Made by a program: the position numbers and the translations under genes. The notes beneath the pieces were generated by a model, which made no database searches, was not told the DNA's origin, and saw nothing but the letters and a program-made list of their open reading frames with translations. From positions 1-19,126 of the forward strand of contig SFEK01000026.1 in NCBI GenBank assembly GCA_004557285.1: a stretch of DNA of 19,126 nucleotides, in the 5' to 3' direction. The stretch comes from Bacteroidales bacterium. GTDB taxonomy: Bacteria; Bacteroidota; Bacteroidia; Bacteroidales; Bacteroidaceae. Shown in pieces: positions 1-6,867 of this stretch; positions within the stretch are counted from its first letter, which is position 1; each line of letters opens with the position of its first letter.

Positions 1-188
1 ATGCCAAGATTGAAGAAGTGGAAAACCACAACCACCTCGCCCACAAGCTCCTTGTAGCCCGCAACCGCGACACGTCAAATGCCATCGGCATAAAACTGAT
101 GTGGACATTGTCGAAAGGTCGCAACTTCAAAGGCATCGACCGCGACACCAACTCCTTGAAGGACACGGAGACTGGAGTGGCGAAATAG
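1..188 (+). CDS. C-terminal end of a probable outer-membrane beta-barrel protein (partial)
   Basis: A reading frame open from the left edge (first complete codon at 3) ends at TAG 186-188, leaving about 61 residues. The segment NAIGIKLMWTLSKGRNFKG alternates like a final transmembrane beta strand and is followed by a short polar tail, KDTETGVAK. In my knowledge of the group, Bacteroidales beta-barrel proteins of the TonB-dependent-receptor-like kind (carboxypeptidase-regulatory domain plus OMP beta-barrel) often end in a strand plus a 'DT(D/E)(S/T)G' tail. The N-terminal plug and most of the barrel lie outside the window, so substrate and role cannot be given. The gene converges with the ROK/GtrA operon, and 23-bp tandem repeats fill the gap. 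An unrelated secreted protein remains possible. Confidence 0.5.
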   Translation, partial: AKIEEVENHNHLAHKLLVARNRDTSNAIGIKLMWTLSKGRNFKGIDRDTNSLKDTETGVAK

Positions 189-213
189 GGAGGATACAGT
201 TTTTGGCCCAAAT

Positions 214-328
214 CAGTACTACTGCGATGGCAAAGTCAGTACTACTGCGATGGCAAAGTTAGTACTACTGCGATGGCAAAGTCAGTACTACTGCGATGGC
301 AAAGTTAGTATTACTGCGATGGCAAAGT
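214..328. repeat. Five tandem copies of a 23-bp repeat
   Basis: Five adjacent units start at 214, 237, 260, 283 and 306. The shared core is AGTACTACTGCGATGGCAAA followed by GT. The first base alternates (C, C, T, C, T) and unit 5 has one further change (T for C at unit position 6). There are no spacers and the unit is not a multiple of three, so it is not a coding repeat. It lies between convergent genes (stops at 188 and 400). On the minus strand the 2/3 and 4/5 junctions read TAACTTTGC, a match to the Bacteroidota -7 element. Confidence 0.95.
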
Positions 329-399
329 GGGTTACAATATATAAACGACATACGCGGGAGAAAAATCAAGGCCATGGCCAACGGTATGTCCAGGCAACG

Positions 400-774
400 C
401 TACAAACGGCGGAAGACCGTTCTGACCAGAATGAAGTTGGTGGGCACAGCTATGCAGTAAACGGGGATGGGCGCATAAGCGGGCGGCACCGACAACCAAA
501 TGAAAAGATTGAGCAACGACACTTGCAAAAGGTAGTTGAACAGGTGGGCTATGGTGAAACCGATGCCGTTTTTCACGGATTTTCTCTCCTTGAAGGTAAA
601 GGCGGCCGACAACAGGTAGTTGACCAAGAAGCTCGCAACATAGCCAACGGTATAGGCGACATTGACATCGACAACCAGGCTCAACAACAGATAAACGCCA
701 TAGTGAATGGCCGTGGCTACGGCACCCACTATGGCAAAACGGATGATTTCTTGACGGATTTGTGGTCTGCTCAT
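400..774 (-). CDS. GtrA-like integral membrane protein
   Basis: This 124-residue protein has four predicted membrane segments: about residues 10-33 (IIRFAIVGAVATAIHYGVYL), 36-58, 70-95 and 98-120. It has the size and pattern of the GtrA family, small membrane proteins thought to help move polyprenyl-linked sugars across the inner membrane during surface glycan modification. The ATG at 774-772 overlaps the TGA of the upstream ROK kinase (773-771) as ATGA, which fixes the start and implies translational coupling. The frame stays open further upstream but only as antisense of the kinase gene. Pairing with a sugar kinase suggests carbohydrate or glycolipid metabolism, but the actual substrate is unknown. 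The family call is firm; the function is inference. Confidence 0.85.
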   Translation of the reverse strand: MSRPQIRQEIIRFAIVGAVATAIHYGVYLLLSLVVDVNVAYTVGYVASFLVNYLLSAAFTFKERKSVKNGIGFTIAHLFNYLLQVSLLNLFIWLSVPPAYAPIPVYCIAVPTNFILVRTVFRRL

Positions 775-1745
775 AAATCCCAACCTACAGCACTGGCTCC
801 AAGCACTGCCGCCGATGAACCATCGAGACCACTTACCAAGAACTGGGCCTTGTCCTTGTAGATGCTGAACACATGGCGGTTGAAACTCTCCTTGATGGGG
901 TCCATCAGCAAATCGCCGGCCTTGGTCAAGCCACCGAAGAAGATAAACGCTTCGGGAGATGAAAATACCATGAAGTCGGCACATGCCTCGCCCAGCATAT
1001 TGCCTGTGAAGCGGTAAACACGCTGAGAGAGTTTGTCGCCCTTGGCGGCTGCCAACGACACATCCAACGAGGTGATGGCTTCGGGGTCGAGGCTGCGAAG
1101 CAACGAGGGTTCTGACGACTGGGCCAGAAACTCGCGGGCTGTGCGTGCCACACCGGTGGCCGAACAATAGGTTTCGAGGCATCCATGCCGGCCACAGCCG
1201 CACAGGCGTCCGTTTTCACGACGCATGATGACATGGCCCAGTTCGCCGGCAAAACCGTCGCTGCCATACACCAGCTGTCCGTTGACCACAATGCCAGAGC
1301 CTACACCGGTGCCCAGGGTGAGCATGATGAAATTCTTCATGCCACGCGCCACACCATAGGTCATCTCGCCAATGGCTGCTGCATTGGCATCGTTGGTGAT
1401 GGCCACTGGCACACCAAGCCGCTCGCTGAACATGCCGGCCAGCGGCACGATGCAATCGTGGGCCCACGAAATGTTGGGGGCGTATTCTACTGTACCTTTA
1501 TAATAATTGGCATTGGGGGCTCCGATGCCCATGGATTTGATTTTCTCCATACCGCCCACCTGGTCGATGATGATCTGCAATGCCTCCACGGCGGCATTCA
1601 CATAATCACCAACGGTGGCAAAGCCTTGTGTCTTGATGGCAGTGGTGGCCTTGATGTCGCCACGGCTATCGACAATGCCAAAGACCGAGTTGGTACCCCC
1701 CAAATCCAATCCGATAACGTAAGGTTTCAATGTTTGCGAATTCAT
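771..1745 (-). CDS. ROK-family sugar kinase (glucokinase-like)
   Basis: A 324-residue cytosolic kinase of the ROK family. Visible motifs are the N-terminal phosphate-binding loop GLDLGGTN (12-19), the catalytic-site TNDANAAAIGE (117-127), the second phosphate motif LTLGTGVGSG (142-151), GELGH (167-171) and the zinc-binding CGCGRHGCLE (182-191). These are the residues expected for phosphorylating glucose or a related hexose with ATP. ROK kinases also act on GlcNAc, ManNAc, allose or fructose, so the substrate is not certain. I chose ATG at 1745-1743; an in-frame TTG lies at 1754 but gives no family-like extension. A strong promoter sits about 35 bp upstream. It is co-transcribed with the GtrA-like gene through a 4-bp overlap. 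Confidence 0.93.
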   Translation of the reverse strand: MNSQTLKPYVIGLDLGGTNSVFGIVDSRGDIKATTAIKTQGFATVGDYVNAAVEALQIIIDQVGGMEKIKSMGIGAPNANYYKGTVEYAPNISWAHDCIVPLAGMFSERLGVPVAITNDANAAAIGEMTYGVARGMKNFIMLTLGTGVGSGIVVNGQLVYGSDGFAGELGHVIMRRENGRLCGCGRHGCLETYCSATGVARTAREFLAQSSEPSLLRSLDPEAITSLDVSLAAAKGDKLSQRVYRFTGNMLGEACADFMVFSSPEAFIFFGGLTKAGDLLMDPIKESFNRHVFSIYKDKAQFLVSGLDGSSAAVLGASAVGWDL

Positions 1746-1778
1746 GACATTCAAAAATAAATGAGTAAATATATACCT

Positions 1779-1810
1779 GCAAAGGTATGAATTTTTGCAT
1801 ATCTCACAAA
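1779..1810 (-). promoter_or_regulatory. Bacteroidota-type promoter of the ROK kinase-gtrA operon
   Basis: On the minus strand, TTTG (1810-1807) is followed by exactly 19 bp and then TACCTTTGC (1787-1779). This matches the Bacteroidota sigma-ABfr consensus TTTG-N19-TAnnTTTG at every defined position. The predicted start of transcription leaves a leader of about 30 nt before ATG 1745. Confidence 0.8.
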
Positions 1811-1825
1811 GTTTTAGGGATAAAA

Positions 1826-1858
1826 TTTGCTCCTTTCACAAAAAATGATGAACTTTGC
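1826..1858 (+). promoter_or_regulatory. Probable promoter of the LysE-DUF4924-rfbD run
   Basis: TTTG (1826-1829), a 20-bp spacer and GAACTTTGC (1850-1858) fit the Bacteroidota promoter pattern with one mismatch (G for T in TAnnTTTG). Its -33 box lies 16 bp from the -33 box of the divergent ROK promoter. If it is used, transcription starts only a few bases before ATG 1866, giving a near-leaderless mRNA. This argues against the ATGs at 1845 and 1848 as starts. Confidence 0.5.
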
Positions 1859-1865
1859 AGCCGTT

Positions 1866-2534
1866 ATGCCATTTCAATTTCATTTAGACATACTCGATTA
1901 TATATGTAAGGGCATACTCATCGGCATCGTGGCATCGGCGCCAATGGGTCCCGTGGGCGTTCTCTGCATACAGCGCACCCTGAACAAGGGACGCTGGTAT
2001 GGGTTCATCACCGGAGTGGGCGCCACCATCAGCGATTTCATCTATGCCATCATCACGGGGCTGGGCATGAGTTTTGTGATGAACCTCATCAACAATGCGC
2101 AAAACAGATTCTGGCTGCAAATTGCGGGAAGCGTCATGCTCATGGTCTTCGGCGTGTATTGCTACCGGTCGGACCCCACAAAAAAAATACATGTGAGCAA
2201 CACCAAGAAGGGCACGCTGATACACAACGGCATCACCGCCTTTCTGGTGACATTCTCCAACCCGCTCATCATCCTGCTCTTCATGGCATCGTTTGCACAG
2301 TTTGCCTTCGTCGTGCCCAAACATCCACTGCACATGTGCGTGGGCTATCTGAGCATCGTGTGCGGTGCCTTGCTGTGGTGGTTCGGGCTGACATGGCTTA
2401 TCGACAAGGTGCGCAACAAATTCGACAACAGCAGCATCATGCTTATCAACCGCATGATAGGAAGCATTGTCATCATCTTCTCGCTCATCGTGCTGCTGGG
2501 CACGGTGTTCAACCTCTACACATTTCATTACTAA
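1866..2534 (+). CDS. LysE-family amino-acid exporter
   Basis: A 222-residue inner-membrane protein with about six hydrophobic segments. The LysE/RhtB signature is near the N-terminus: ASAPMGPVGVLCIQRTLNKG followed by GFITGVGATISDFIYA. TFSNPLIILLFMASFAQF in the middle corresponds to the conserved 'NP' segment of the family. Members export amino acids or related metabolites; the substrate cannot be read here. ATG 1866 is preferred because the N-terminus then begins just before the first membrane helix and because a promoter lies at 1826-1858; ATG 1845 or 1848 would add seven or six residues. It is followed after 12 bp by the DUF4924 gene, probably in one operon. Confidence 0.88.
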   Translation: MPFQFHLDILDYICKGILIGIVASAPMGPVGVLCIQRTLNKGRWYGFITGVGATISDFIYAIITGLGMSFVMNLINNAQNRFWLQIAGSVMLMVFGVYCYRSDPTKKIHVSNTKKGTLIHNGITAFLVTFSNPLIILLFMASFAQFAFVVPKHPLHMCVGYLSIVCGALLWWFGLTWLIDKVRNKFDNSSIMLINRMIGSIVIIFSLIVLLGTVFNLYTFHY

Positions 2535-2546
2535 AACCATCGCCAC

Positions 2547-3089
2547 ATGTTCATATCAAGGGAATTGCGAAAGAACAACATCGCCGAATACCTGCTCTAC
2601 CAATGGCAGGTGGAAGACATCATCAGGGCCTACGACTGCAATCTGGGGCGGCTTAGAAGAGAATACATCAGCCGCTTCGACTACGACGAAGAACAGAAAG
2701 AGGAAATGACCGACTGGCTGGGCGACCTGGTGAGGATGATGAACCAGGAGGGATGCCGCCAAGGCGGACATCTGCAAATCAACAAACTGGTGATGCAACA
2801 GCTGTGCGAACTGAACGCCATGCTGCTGCAAAGCTCCAAATATCCGTTCTACAACAGCGAATACTATAAGGTGCTGCCCTTTGTCGTGGAACTGAGAAAA
2901 AGGGGCATGAATGCCGGTGAAAACGAGATTGAGACTTGCTTCAATGCGCTCTACGGCACCATGATGCTGAGACTGCAACACAAGGAAATCAGTATTGACA
3001 CCCAACATGCCATCAAGGAAATCAGCACCTTCATCGCCATGCTGGCCGACTACTATAAAAAAGACAAGGAAGAACCATTGGAATTTTAA
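2547..3089 (+). CDS. DUF4924-family protein of unknown function
   Basis: A 180-residue soluble protein without signal peptide or membrane segment. The start MFISRELRKNNIAEYLLYQW followed by QVEDIIRAYD, and the mostly helical, charge-rich body, match what I recall of DUF4924, a family largely confined to Bacteroidales. The middle part (about 90-160) has KLVMQQLCELNAMLL and CFNALYGTMMLRLQHKE, consistent with a helical bundle. No catalytic motif is apparent and no function is established. It sits between the LysE exporter (12 bp upstream) and rfbD (28 bp downstream), an arrangement that I believe recurs in related genomes, but that does not reveal its role. Confidence 0.8.
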   Translation: MFISRELRKNNIAEYLLYQWQVEDIIRAYDCNLGRLRREYISRFDYDEEQKEEMTDWLGDLVRMMNQEGCRQGGHLQINKLVMQQLCELNAMLLQSSKYPFYNSEYYKVLPFVVELRKRGMNAGENEIETCFNALYGTMMLRLQHKEISIDTQHAIKEISTFIAMLADYYKKDKEEPLEF

Positions 3090-3117
3090 TACAGACATCA
3101 TTTAATTAGACAATACA

Positions 3118-3972
3118 ATGAACATATTGATAACCGGATGCAACGGACAATTGGGCAACGAGATGCAATTGCTCGAAAAGAACTATCCACAACACCGTTT
3201 TTTCAACACCGACGTGAAGGAACTTGACATCACCAACCAACTGGCCATCAACGACTTCGTGAACAGAAACCAAATCGACGGCATTGTGAACTGTGCCGCA
3301 TACACCGCCGTGGACAAGGCTGAAACCGACAAGAAACTTTGCACCGCACTCAACACCGAAGCACCTGCCTATCTGGCAGCGGCGGTGGAAAAACGAGGAG
3401 GATGGATGATACAGATTTCGACCGACTATGTGTTCAACGGCACCAAACACACTCCATACGTCGAGGAGGATACACCATGCCCCGACAGTGTGTATGGCAG
3501 CACCAAACTGGCCGGCGAACTGGGAGTGACCAAATTCTGCAAAAACTCCATGATTATCCGCACCGCATGGCTCTATTCTACCTTTGGCAACAATTTCGTC
3601 AAGACCATGATCAGATTGGGAAAGGAGAAAGACTCGCTGGGCGTGATTTTCGACCAAATCGGCACTCCTACATATGCCCACGACTTGGCACAGGTCATCA
3701 TGACGGCCATCGAGCAGGGCATCAAACCGGGTGTGTACCACTTCTCCAACGAGGGTGTATGCAGCTGGTACGACTTTACCAAGGCCATACACCGCATTGC
3801 TGGCATTGACCGCTGCCAGGTGAGACCATTGCACACCAGCGAATATCCCACTCCTGCCACCCGACCCGCCTACAGCGTGCTCGACAAGACCAAAATCAAG
3901 GACACCTATCAGGTGGTGATTCCTCATTGGGAGGAATCGTTGGAGAAATGTATCTCTATGTTGTCAGAGTAA
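3118..3972 (+). CDS. rfbD: dTDP-4-dehydrorhamnose reductase
   Basis: A 284-residue cytosolic short-chain dehydrogenase/reductase of the extended RmlD type. It catalyses the last step of dTDP-L-rhamnose synthesis, NAD(P)H-dependent reduction of dTDP-6-deoxy-L-lyxo-4-hexulose. The dinucleotide-binding GCNGQLG is at 7-13, VNCAAYTAVDKAE at about 57-69, STDYVFNG at 101-108 and the catalytic YGSTK (Y126, K130) at 126-130. The length is normal for the family. The other rhamnose genes (rfbA, B, C) are not in the window, so rfbD stands apart from them. It follows DUF4924 in the same direction and is separated from prfC by a 236-bp hairpin-rich gap. The product would feed surface polysaccharide synthesis. 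Confidence 0.95.
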   Translation: MNILITGCNGQLGNEMQLLEKNYPQHRFFNTDVKELDITNQLAINDFVNRNQIDGIVNCAAYTAVDKAETDKKLCTALNTEAPAYLAAAVEKRGGWMIQISTDYVFNGTKHTPYVEEDTPCPDSVYGSTKLAGELGVTKFCKNSMIIRTAWLYSTFGNNFVKTMIRLGKEKDSLGVIFDQIGTPTYAHDLAQVIMTAIEQGIKPGVYHFSNEGVCSWYDFTKAIHRIAGIDRCQVRPLHTSEYPTPATRPAYSVLDKTKIKDTYQVVIPHWEESLEKCISMLSE

Positions 3973-4079
3973 AAAACGGTTCATCCGGTATTCCGAGTGA
4001 TGATATATTGCTGCATGATGTAAGTATGTTGACTTCATTGCCGATGTAGTGTAGCCATATTCACAGCTCGTTATTTTAC

Positions 4080-4156
4080 GCCCTGAAGGGGCAGCAGTGC
4101 ACAGCCCAGGGTAACGCCCTGGGTTGGTTGAAGTGATCAATGCGCCCCATAGGGGC
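4080..4156. repeat. Hairpin-rich interspersed element between rfbD and prfC
   Basis: Three consecutive hairpins fill much of the 236-bp gap 3973-4208: GCCC/GGGC (4080-4083 with 4089-4092), CCCAGGG/CCCTGGG with a 5-nt loop (4105-4111 with 4117-4123, extendable by two pairs) and GCCCC/GGGGC with a 3-nt loop (4144-4148 with 4152-4156). The first 28 bases (4080-4107) recur in inverted orientation at 18727-18754 with two mismatches. The style recalls REP-like elements that I remember from Bacteroidales intergenic regions. It could also end the rfbD transcript, although no T-run follows. The rest of the gap shows nothing recognisable. Confidence 0.75.
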
Positions 4157-4208
4157 AAAGGCATCACTCCATATTTCGGATGAACCTAAAAAACACCATT
4201 TTCATCTT

Positions 4209-5777
4209 ATGAACAAGGAAATTGAAAGAAGAAGAACTTTTGCCATTATATCTCACCCTGATGCGGGCAAGACCACACTGACGGAGAAATTCCTGCTCTT
4301 TGGCGGACAGATACAGGTGGCCGGCGCCGTGAAGAGCAACAAGATACGAAAGACAGCCACCTCTGACTGGATGGACATCGAGAAACAACGTGGTATCTCG
4401 GTATCCACCTCGGTGATGGAGTTTGACTACGAGGGTTACAAGGTCAACATTCTCGACACACCAGGTCACCAGGACTTTGCCGAAGACACTTACCGCACAC
4501 TGACGGCTGTGGATTCTGCCATCATCGTGGTGGACGGCGCCAAGGGTGTGGAGGCTCAGACCAGAAAGCTGATGAATGTGTGCCGTATGAGAAACACGCC
4601 TGTCATCATTTTCATCAACAAGATGGACCGTGAGGGGCGCGACCCGTTTGACTTGCTCGACGAACTGGAGCAGGAACTGGAAATCCATGTGCGCCCATTG
4701 TCGTGGCCCATCAACCAGGGAGCAAAATTCAAGGGTGTATATAACATCTATGAAAACAAGCTCGACTTGTTTACCCCCGACAAACAGCGTGTCACCGAAA
4801 AGGTGAAGGTGGACGTGAACAGCAGTGCCCTGGAACAGCACATCGGCGACAGCGATGCAGCAAAACTGCGCGACGACCTTGAACTGGTGGAGGGTGTCTA
4901 TCCCGAATTTGACGTGGAGGATTACCGCAGCGCCAGAGTGGCACCGGTGTTCTTCGGCAGTGCACTCAACAACTTTGGCGTGCAGGAGTTGCTCAACTGC
5001 TTTGTGCAGATAGCACCAAGCCCGAAACCCACCAAGGCTGAAGAGCGCATGGTGAATCCTGACGAGCCCAAATTTACAGGGTTCATCTTCAAGATCACAG
5101 CCAACATCGACCCCAACCACCGTTCTTGCATCGCCTTCTGCAAGGTGTGCAGCGGAAAGTTTGAGCGCAATCATCCCTACCTGCACGTAAGACAGGGAAA
5201 GACACTGCGGTTTTCATCGCCCACACAGTTTATGGCGCAACGCAAGAGCACCATCGACGAGGCGTGGCCGGGAGACATCGTCGGGTTGCCCGACAATGGT
5301 ATCTTCAAGATTGGCGACACCCTTACCGACGGTGAGCAGCTGCACTTCCGTGGCTTGCCATCGTTCTCGCCAGAGATGTTCAAATACATCGAGAACGACG
5401 ACCCCATGAAGAGCAAACAGCTGAACAAGGGTATCGACCAGCTGATGGACGAGGGCGTGGCCCAGATGTTTGTCAACCAGTTTAACGGCAGGAAAATCAT
5501 CGGCACCGTGGGGCAGTTGCAGTTTGAGGTTATCCAATACCGACTGGAAAATGAATACAACGCCAAATGCCGCTGGGAACCCGTGCATCTGTACAAGGCT
5601 TGCTGGATTGACTCTGACGATGCCGCAGAACTGGAATCGTTCAAGAAACGCAAATACCAATACATGGCCAAAGACAAGGACGGACGAGACGTGTTCCTTG
5701 CCGACTCTGGCTATGTGCTGCAGATGGCACAGGAAGACTTCAAGAAAATCCGCTTCCACTTCACAAGCGAATTCTGA
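4209..5777 (+). CDS. prfC: Peptide chain release factor 3
   Basis: A 522-residue translational GTPase (Escherichia coli RF3 is 529) that removes RF1/RF2 from the ribosome after termination. The G domain is at the N-terminus: G1 SHPDAGKTT (15-23), the RGISVSTSV segment (61-69) that holds the switch-I region, G3 DTPGHQDF (83-90) and G4 NKMD (137-140). The sequence ISHPDAGKTTLTEKFLLFGG and the phrase SDWMDIEKQRGISV distinguish RF3 from EF-G. Beta-barrel domain II and the RF3-specific C-terminal domain follow, with GTVGQLQFEVIQYRL and CRWEPV. ATG 4209 is preferred over the in-frame ATG at 4140, which would add 23 non-family residues reading through the hairpin repeat. No clear promoter is visible in the gap. 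Confidence 0.97.
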   Translation: MNKEIERRRTFAIISHPDAGKTTLTEKFLLFGGQIQVAGAVKSNKIRKTATSDWMDIEKQRGISVSTSVMEFDYEGYKVNILDTPGHQDFAEDTYRTLTAVDSAIIVVDGAKGVEAQTRKLMNVCRMRNTPVIIFINKMDREGRDPFDLLDELEQELEIHVRPLSWPINQGAKFKGVYNIYENKLDLFTPDKQRVTEKVKVDVNSSALEQHIGDSDAAKLRDDLELVEGVYPEFDVEDYRSARVAPVFFGSALNNFGVQELLNCFVQIAPSPKPTKAEERMVNPDEPKFTGFIFKITANIDPNHRSCIAFCKVCSGKFERNHPYLHVRQGKTLRFSSPTQFMAQRKSTIDEAWPGDIVGLPDNGIFKIGDTLTDGEQLHFRGLPSFSPEMFKYIENDDPMKSKQLNKGIDQLMDEGVAQMFVNQFNGRKIIGTVGQLQFEVIQYRLENEYNAKCRWEPVHLYKACWIDSDDAAELESFKKRKYQYMAKDKDGRDVFLADSGYVLQMAQEDFKKIRFHFTSEF

Positions 5778-5794
5778 CATCAATGTGATACTAT

Positions 5795-5837
5795 GTCAAA
5801 GCGCCAGGTTTTATTCATGAAAACCTGGCGCTTTGAC
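5795..5837. terminator. Perfect 18-bp hairpin, bidirectional terminator between prfC and fmt
   Basis: The arms 5795-5812 and 5820-5837 are exact reverse complements (18 bp, 7-nt loop ATTCATG). The inner ends are AAAA/TTTT. The hairpin lies 17 bp after the prfC stop and 28 bp beyond the fmt stop, between convergent genes, so it can stop transcripts from both sides. Confidence 0.85.
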
Positions 5838-5841
5838 GTTG

Positions 5842-5866
5842 AGGTGGGAATGAATAGGCCCCACCT
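5842..5866. terminator. Second short hairpin touching the fmt stop codon
   Basis: AGGTGGG (5842-5848) pairs with CCCACCT (5860-5866) across an 11-nt loop. The right arm reaches the last base of the fmt stop codon (5868-5866 on the minus strand). Together with the longer hairpin next to it, it may strengthen termination or protect the 3' end of the fmt mRNA. Confidence 0.4.
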
Positions 5867-6846
5867 TATTCAAGATGGTATTTGTCAATGTCTCTGAAAC
5901 CGTTGAGAAACACACCGGCCTCCATACGCTTCTTGCCGCTGAGCTGTATTACGTCGAGCTGCAACCAGTCGTCGGCCGTAGCCACAAGCAGACAGCCGCC
6001 TTCTACATACAGTGTGCCAGGCTGCTCTCCATGGCAAGCCTTGGCAGTCTTGGTGGTTCTGAACACCTTGAGCACCGACGACTTGCCTTCGGCAGACACC
6101 ATGTTGGTCCATGCACCGGGATAGGGAGATAGTCCGCGTACAAAATCATATACCCTTTTGGCCTTGTGGTGCCACGACATACGGCAGGTGTCCTTGAATA
6201 TCTTGGGTGCCGGATGCAACACTGTGCCCTCAGGCATCATTTCGCTCTGTGGCAGCGTGTCCACTTGTCCGTCGCCCTCGATGATTTTGTCGATGGTCTT
6301 CAAGGCCAGACCTGCCCCCAAGTGCATCAAACCATCATAAACATCCTCCACATTATGGGTGTCGGCAATGTCGAAAGGCTCCTGCATGATGATGCGCCCC
6401 GTGTCAATGTCGTGGTCGAGGAAGAAGGTGGTCACACCCGTGCGTCGCTCTCCGTTGATGACCGCCCAGTTGATGGGGGCGGCGCCACGATATTGGGGCA
6501 ACAGGGCGGCATGGACATTGAACGTTCCGAAACGGGGCATGGCCCACACCACTTCGGGCAACATGCGGAAAGCCACGACCACCTGCAAGTCGGCCTTATA
6601 GGCACGAAGCTGCTCCAAAAACTCGGGGTCTTTCATCTTCACCGGCTGCAACACCGGTATATGGTGCTGCAAGGCATATTGCTTGACTTGTGAGGGCTGC
6701 AGCGTGTCCTGGTGTCTGCCCACTGGTTTGTCGGGCTGTGTAACAACGGCCACCACATGATATCCTCCTTGAACAAGGGCATCGAGTGTGCCGACGGCAA
6801 ACTCGGGAGTGCCCATAAAAACGATCTTCAAATCTTTCTTTTCCAT
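5866..6846 (-). CDS. fmt: Methionyl-tRNA formyltransferase
   Basis: A 326-residue cytosolic enzyme that formylates initiator Met-tRNA with 10-formyl-tetrahydrofolate. The N-terminal Rossmann-like domain starts LKIVFMGTPEFAVGTLDAL (GTPEFAV at 12-18). The catalytic-site region is FNVHAALLPQYRGAAPINW, with N110 and H112 as the active-site Asn and His, and DHDIDTG with D148 as the Asp. The usual SLLP of the HxSLLP motif reads HAALLP here, a mild variant. The C-terminal tRNA-binding OB-like domain starts around residue 215 (FVRGLSPYPGAWT). The start is 21 bp after the glmS stop, so the two genes probably form one minus-strand operon. Confidence 0.97.
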   Translation of the reverse strand: MEKKDLKIVFMGTPEFAVGTLDALVQGGYHVVAVVTQPDKPVGRHQDTLQPSQVKQYALQHHIPVLQPVKMKDPEFLEQLRAYKADLQVVVAFRMLPEVVWAMPRFGTFNVHAALLPQYRGAAPINWAVINGERRTGVTTFFLDHDIDTGRIIMQEPFDIADTHNVEDVYDGLMHLGAGLALKTIDKIIEGDGQVDTLPQSEMMPEGTVLHPAPKIFKDTCRMSWHHKAKRVYDFVRGLSPYPGAWTNMVSAEGKSSVLKVFRTTKTAKACHGEQPGTLYVEGGCLLVATADDWLQLDVIQLSGKKRMEAGVFLNGFRDIDKYHLE

Positions 6847-6867
6847 AACTTGTCTTTTTGACGGGTG

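Noticed and set aside
214..328. CRISPR array
   Set aside because: The units are directly adjacent with no spacers, and no cas gene is present.
370..379. Palindrome GGCCATGGCC downstream of the GtrA gene
   Set aside because: A single 10-bp palindrome without loop or T-run is not enough to call a terminator or a binding site.
250..861. A 203-codon plus-strand open frame running through the tandem repeats
   Set aside because: It covers the repeat array and then runs antisense to the GtrA and ROK genes; its sequence is low in hydrophobic structure and resembles no family. The minus-strand genes have clear motifs.
775..1203. N-terminal extension of the GtrA-like protein to a 267-residue form
   Set aside because: The extra residues read antisense-frame through the conserved end of the ROK kinase gene; ATG 774 with the ATGA overlap is the natural start.
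771..1745. Calling the ROK protein a MurNAc or GlcNAc kinase to link it with the AmpG operon
   Set aside because: Substrate cannot be read from the ROK motifs, and the gene is about 10 kb away in a different operon with a GtrA-like partner.
4140..4208. Upstream ATG start for PrfC at 4140
   Set aside because: It adds 23 residues from the hairpin repeat region that do not match RF3; the family N-terminus begins at ATG 4209.
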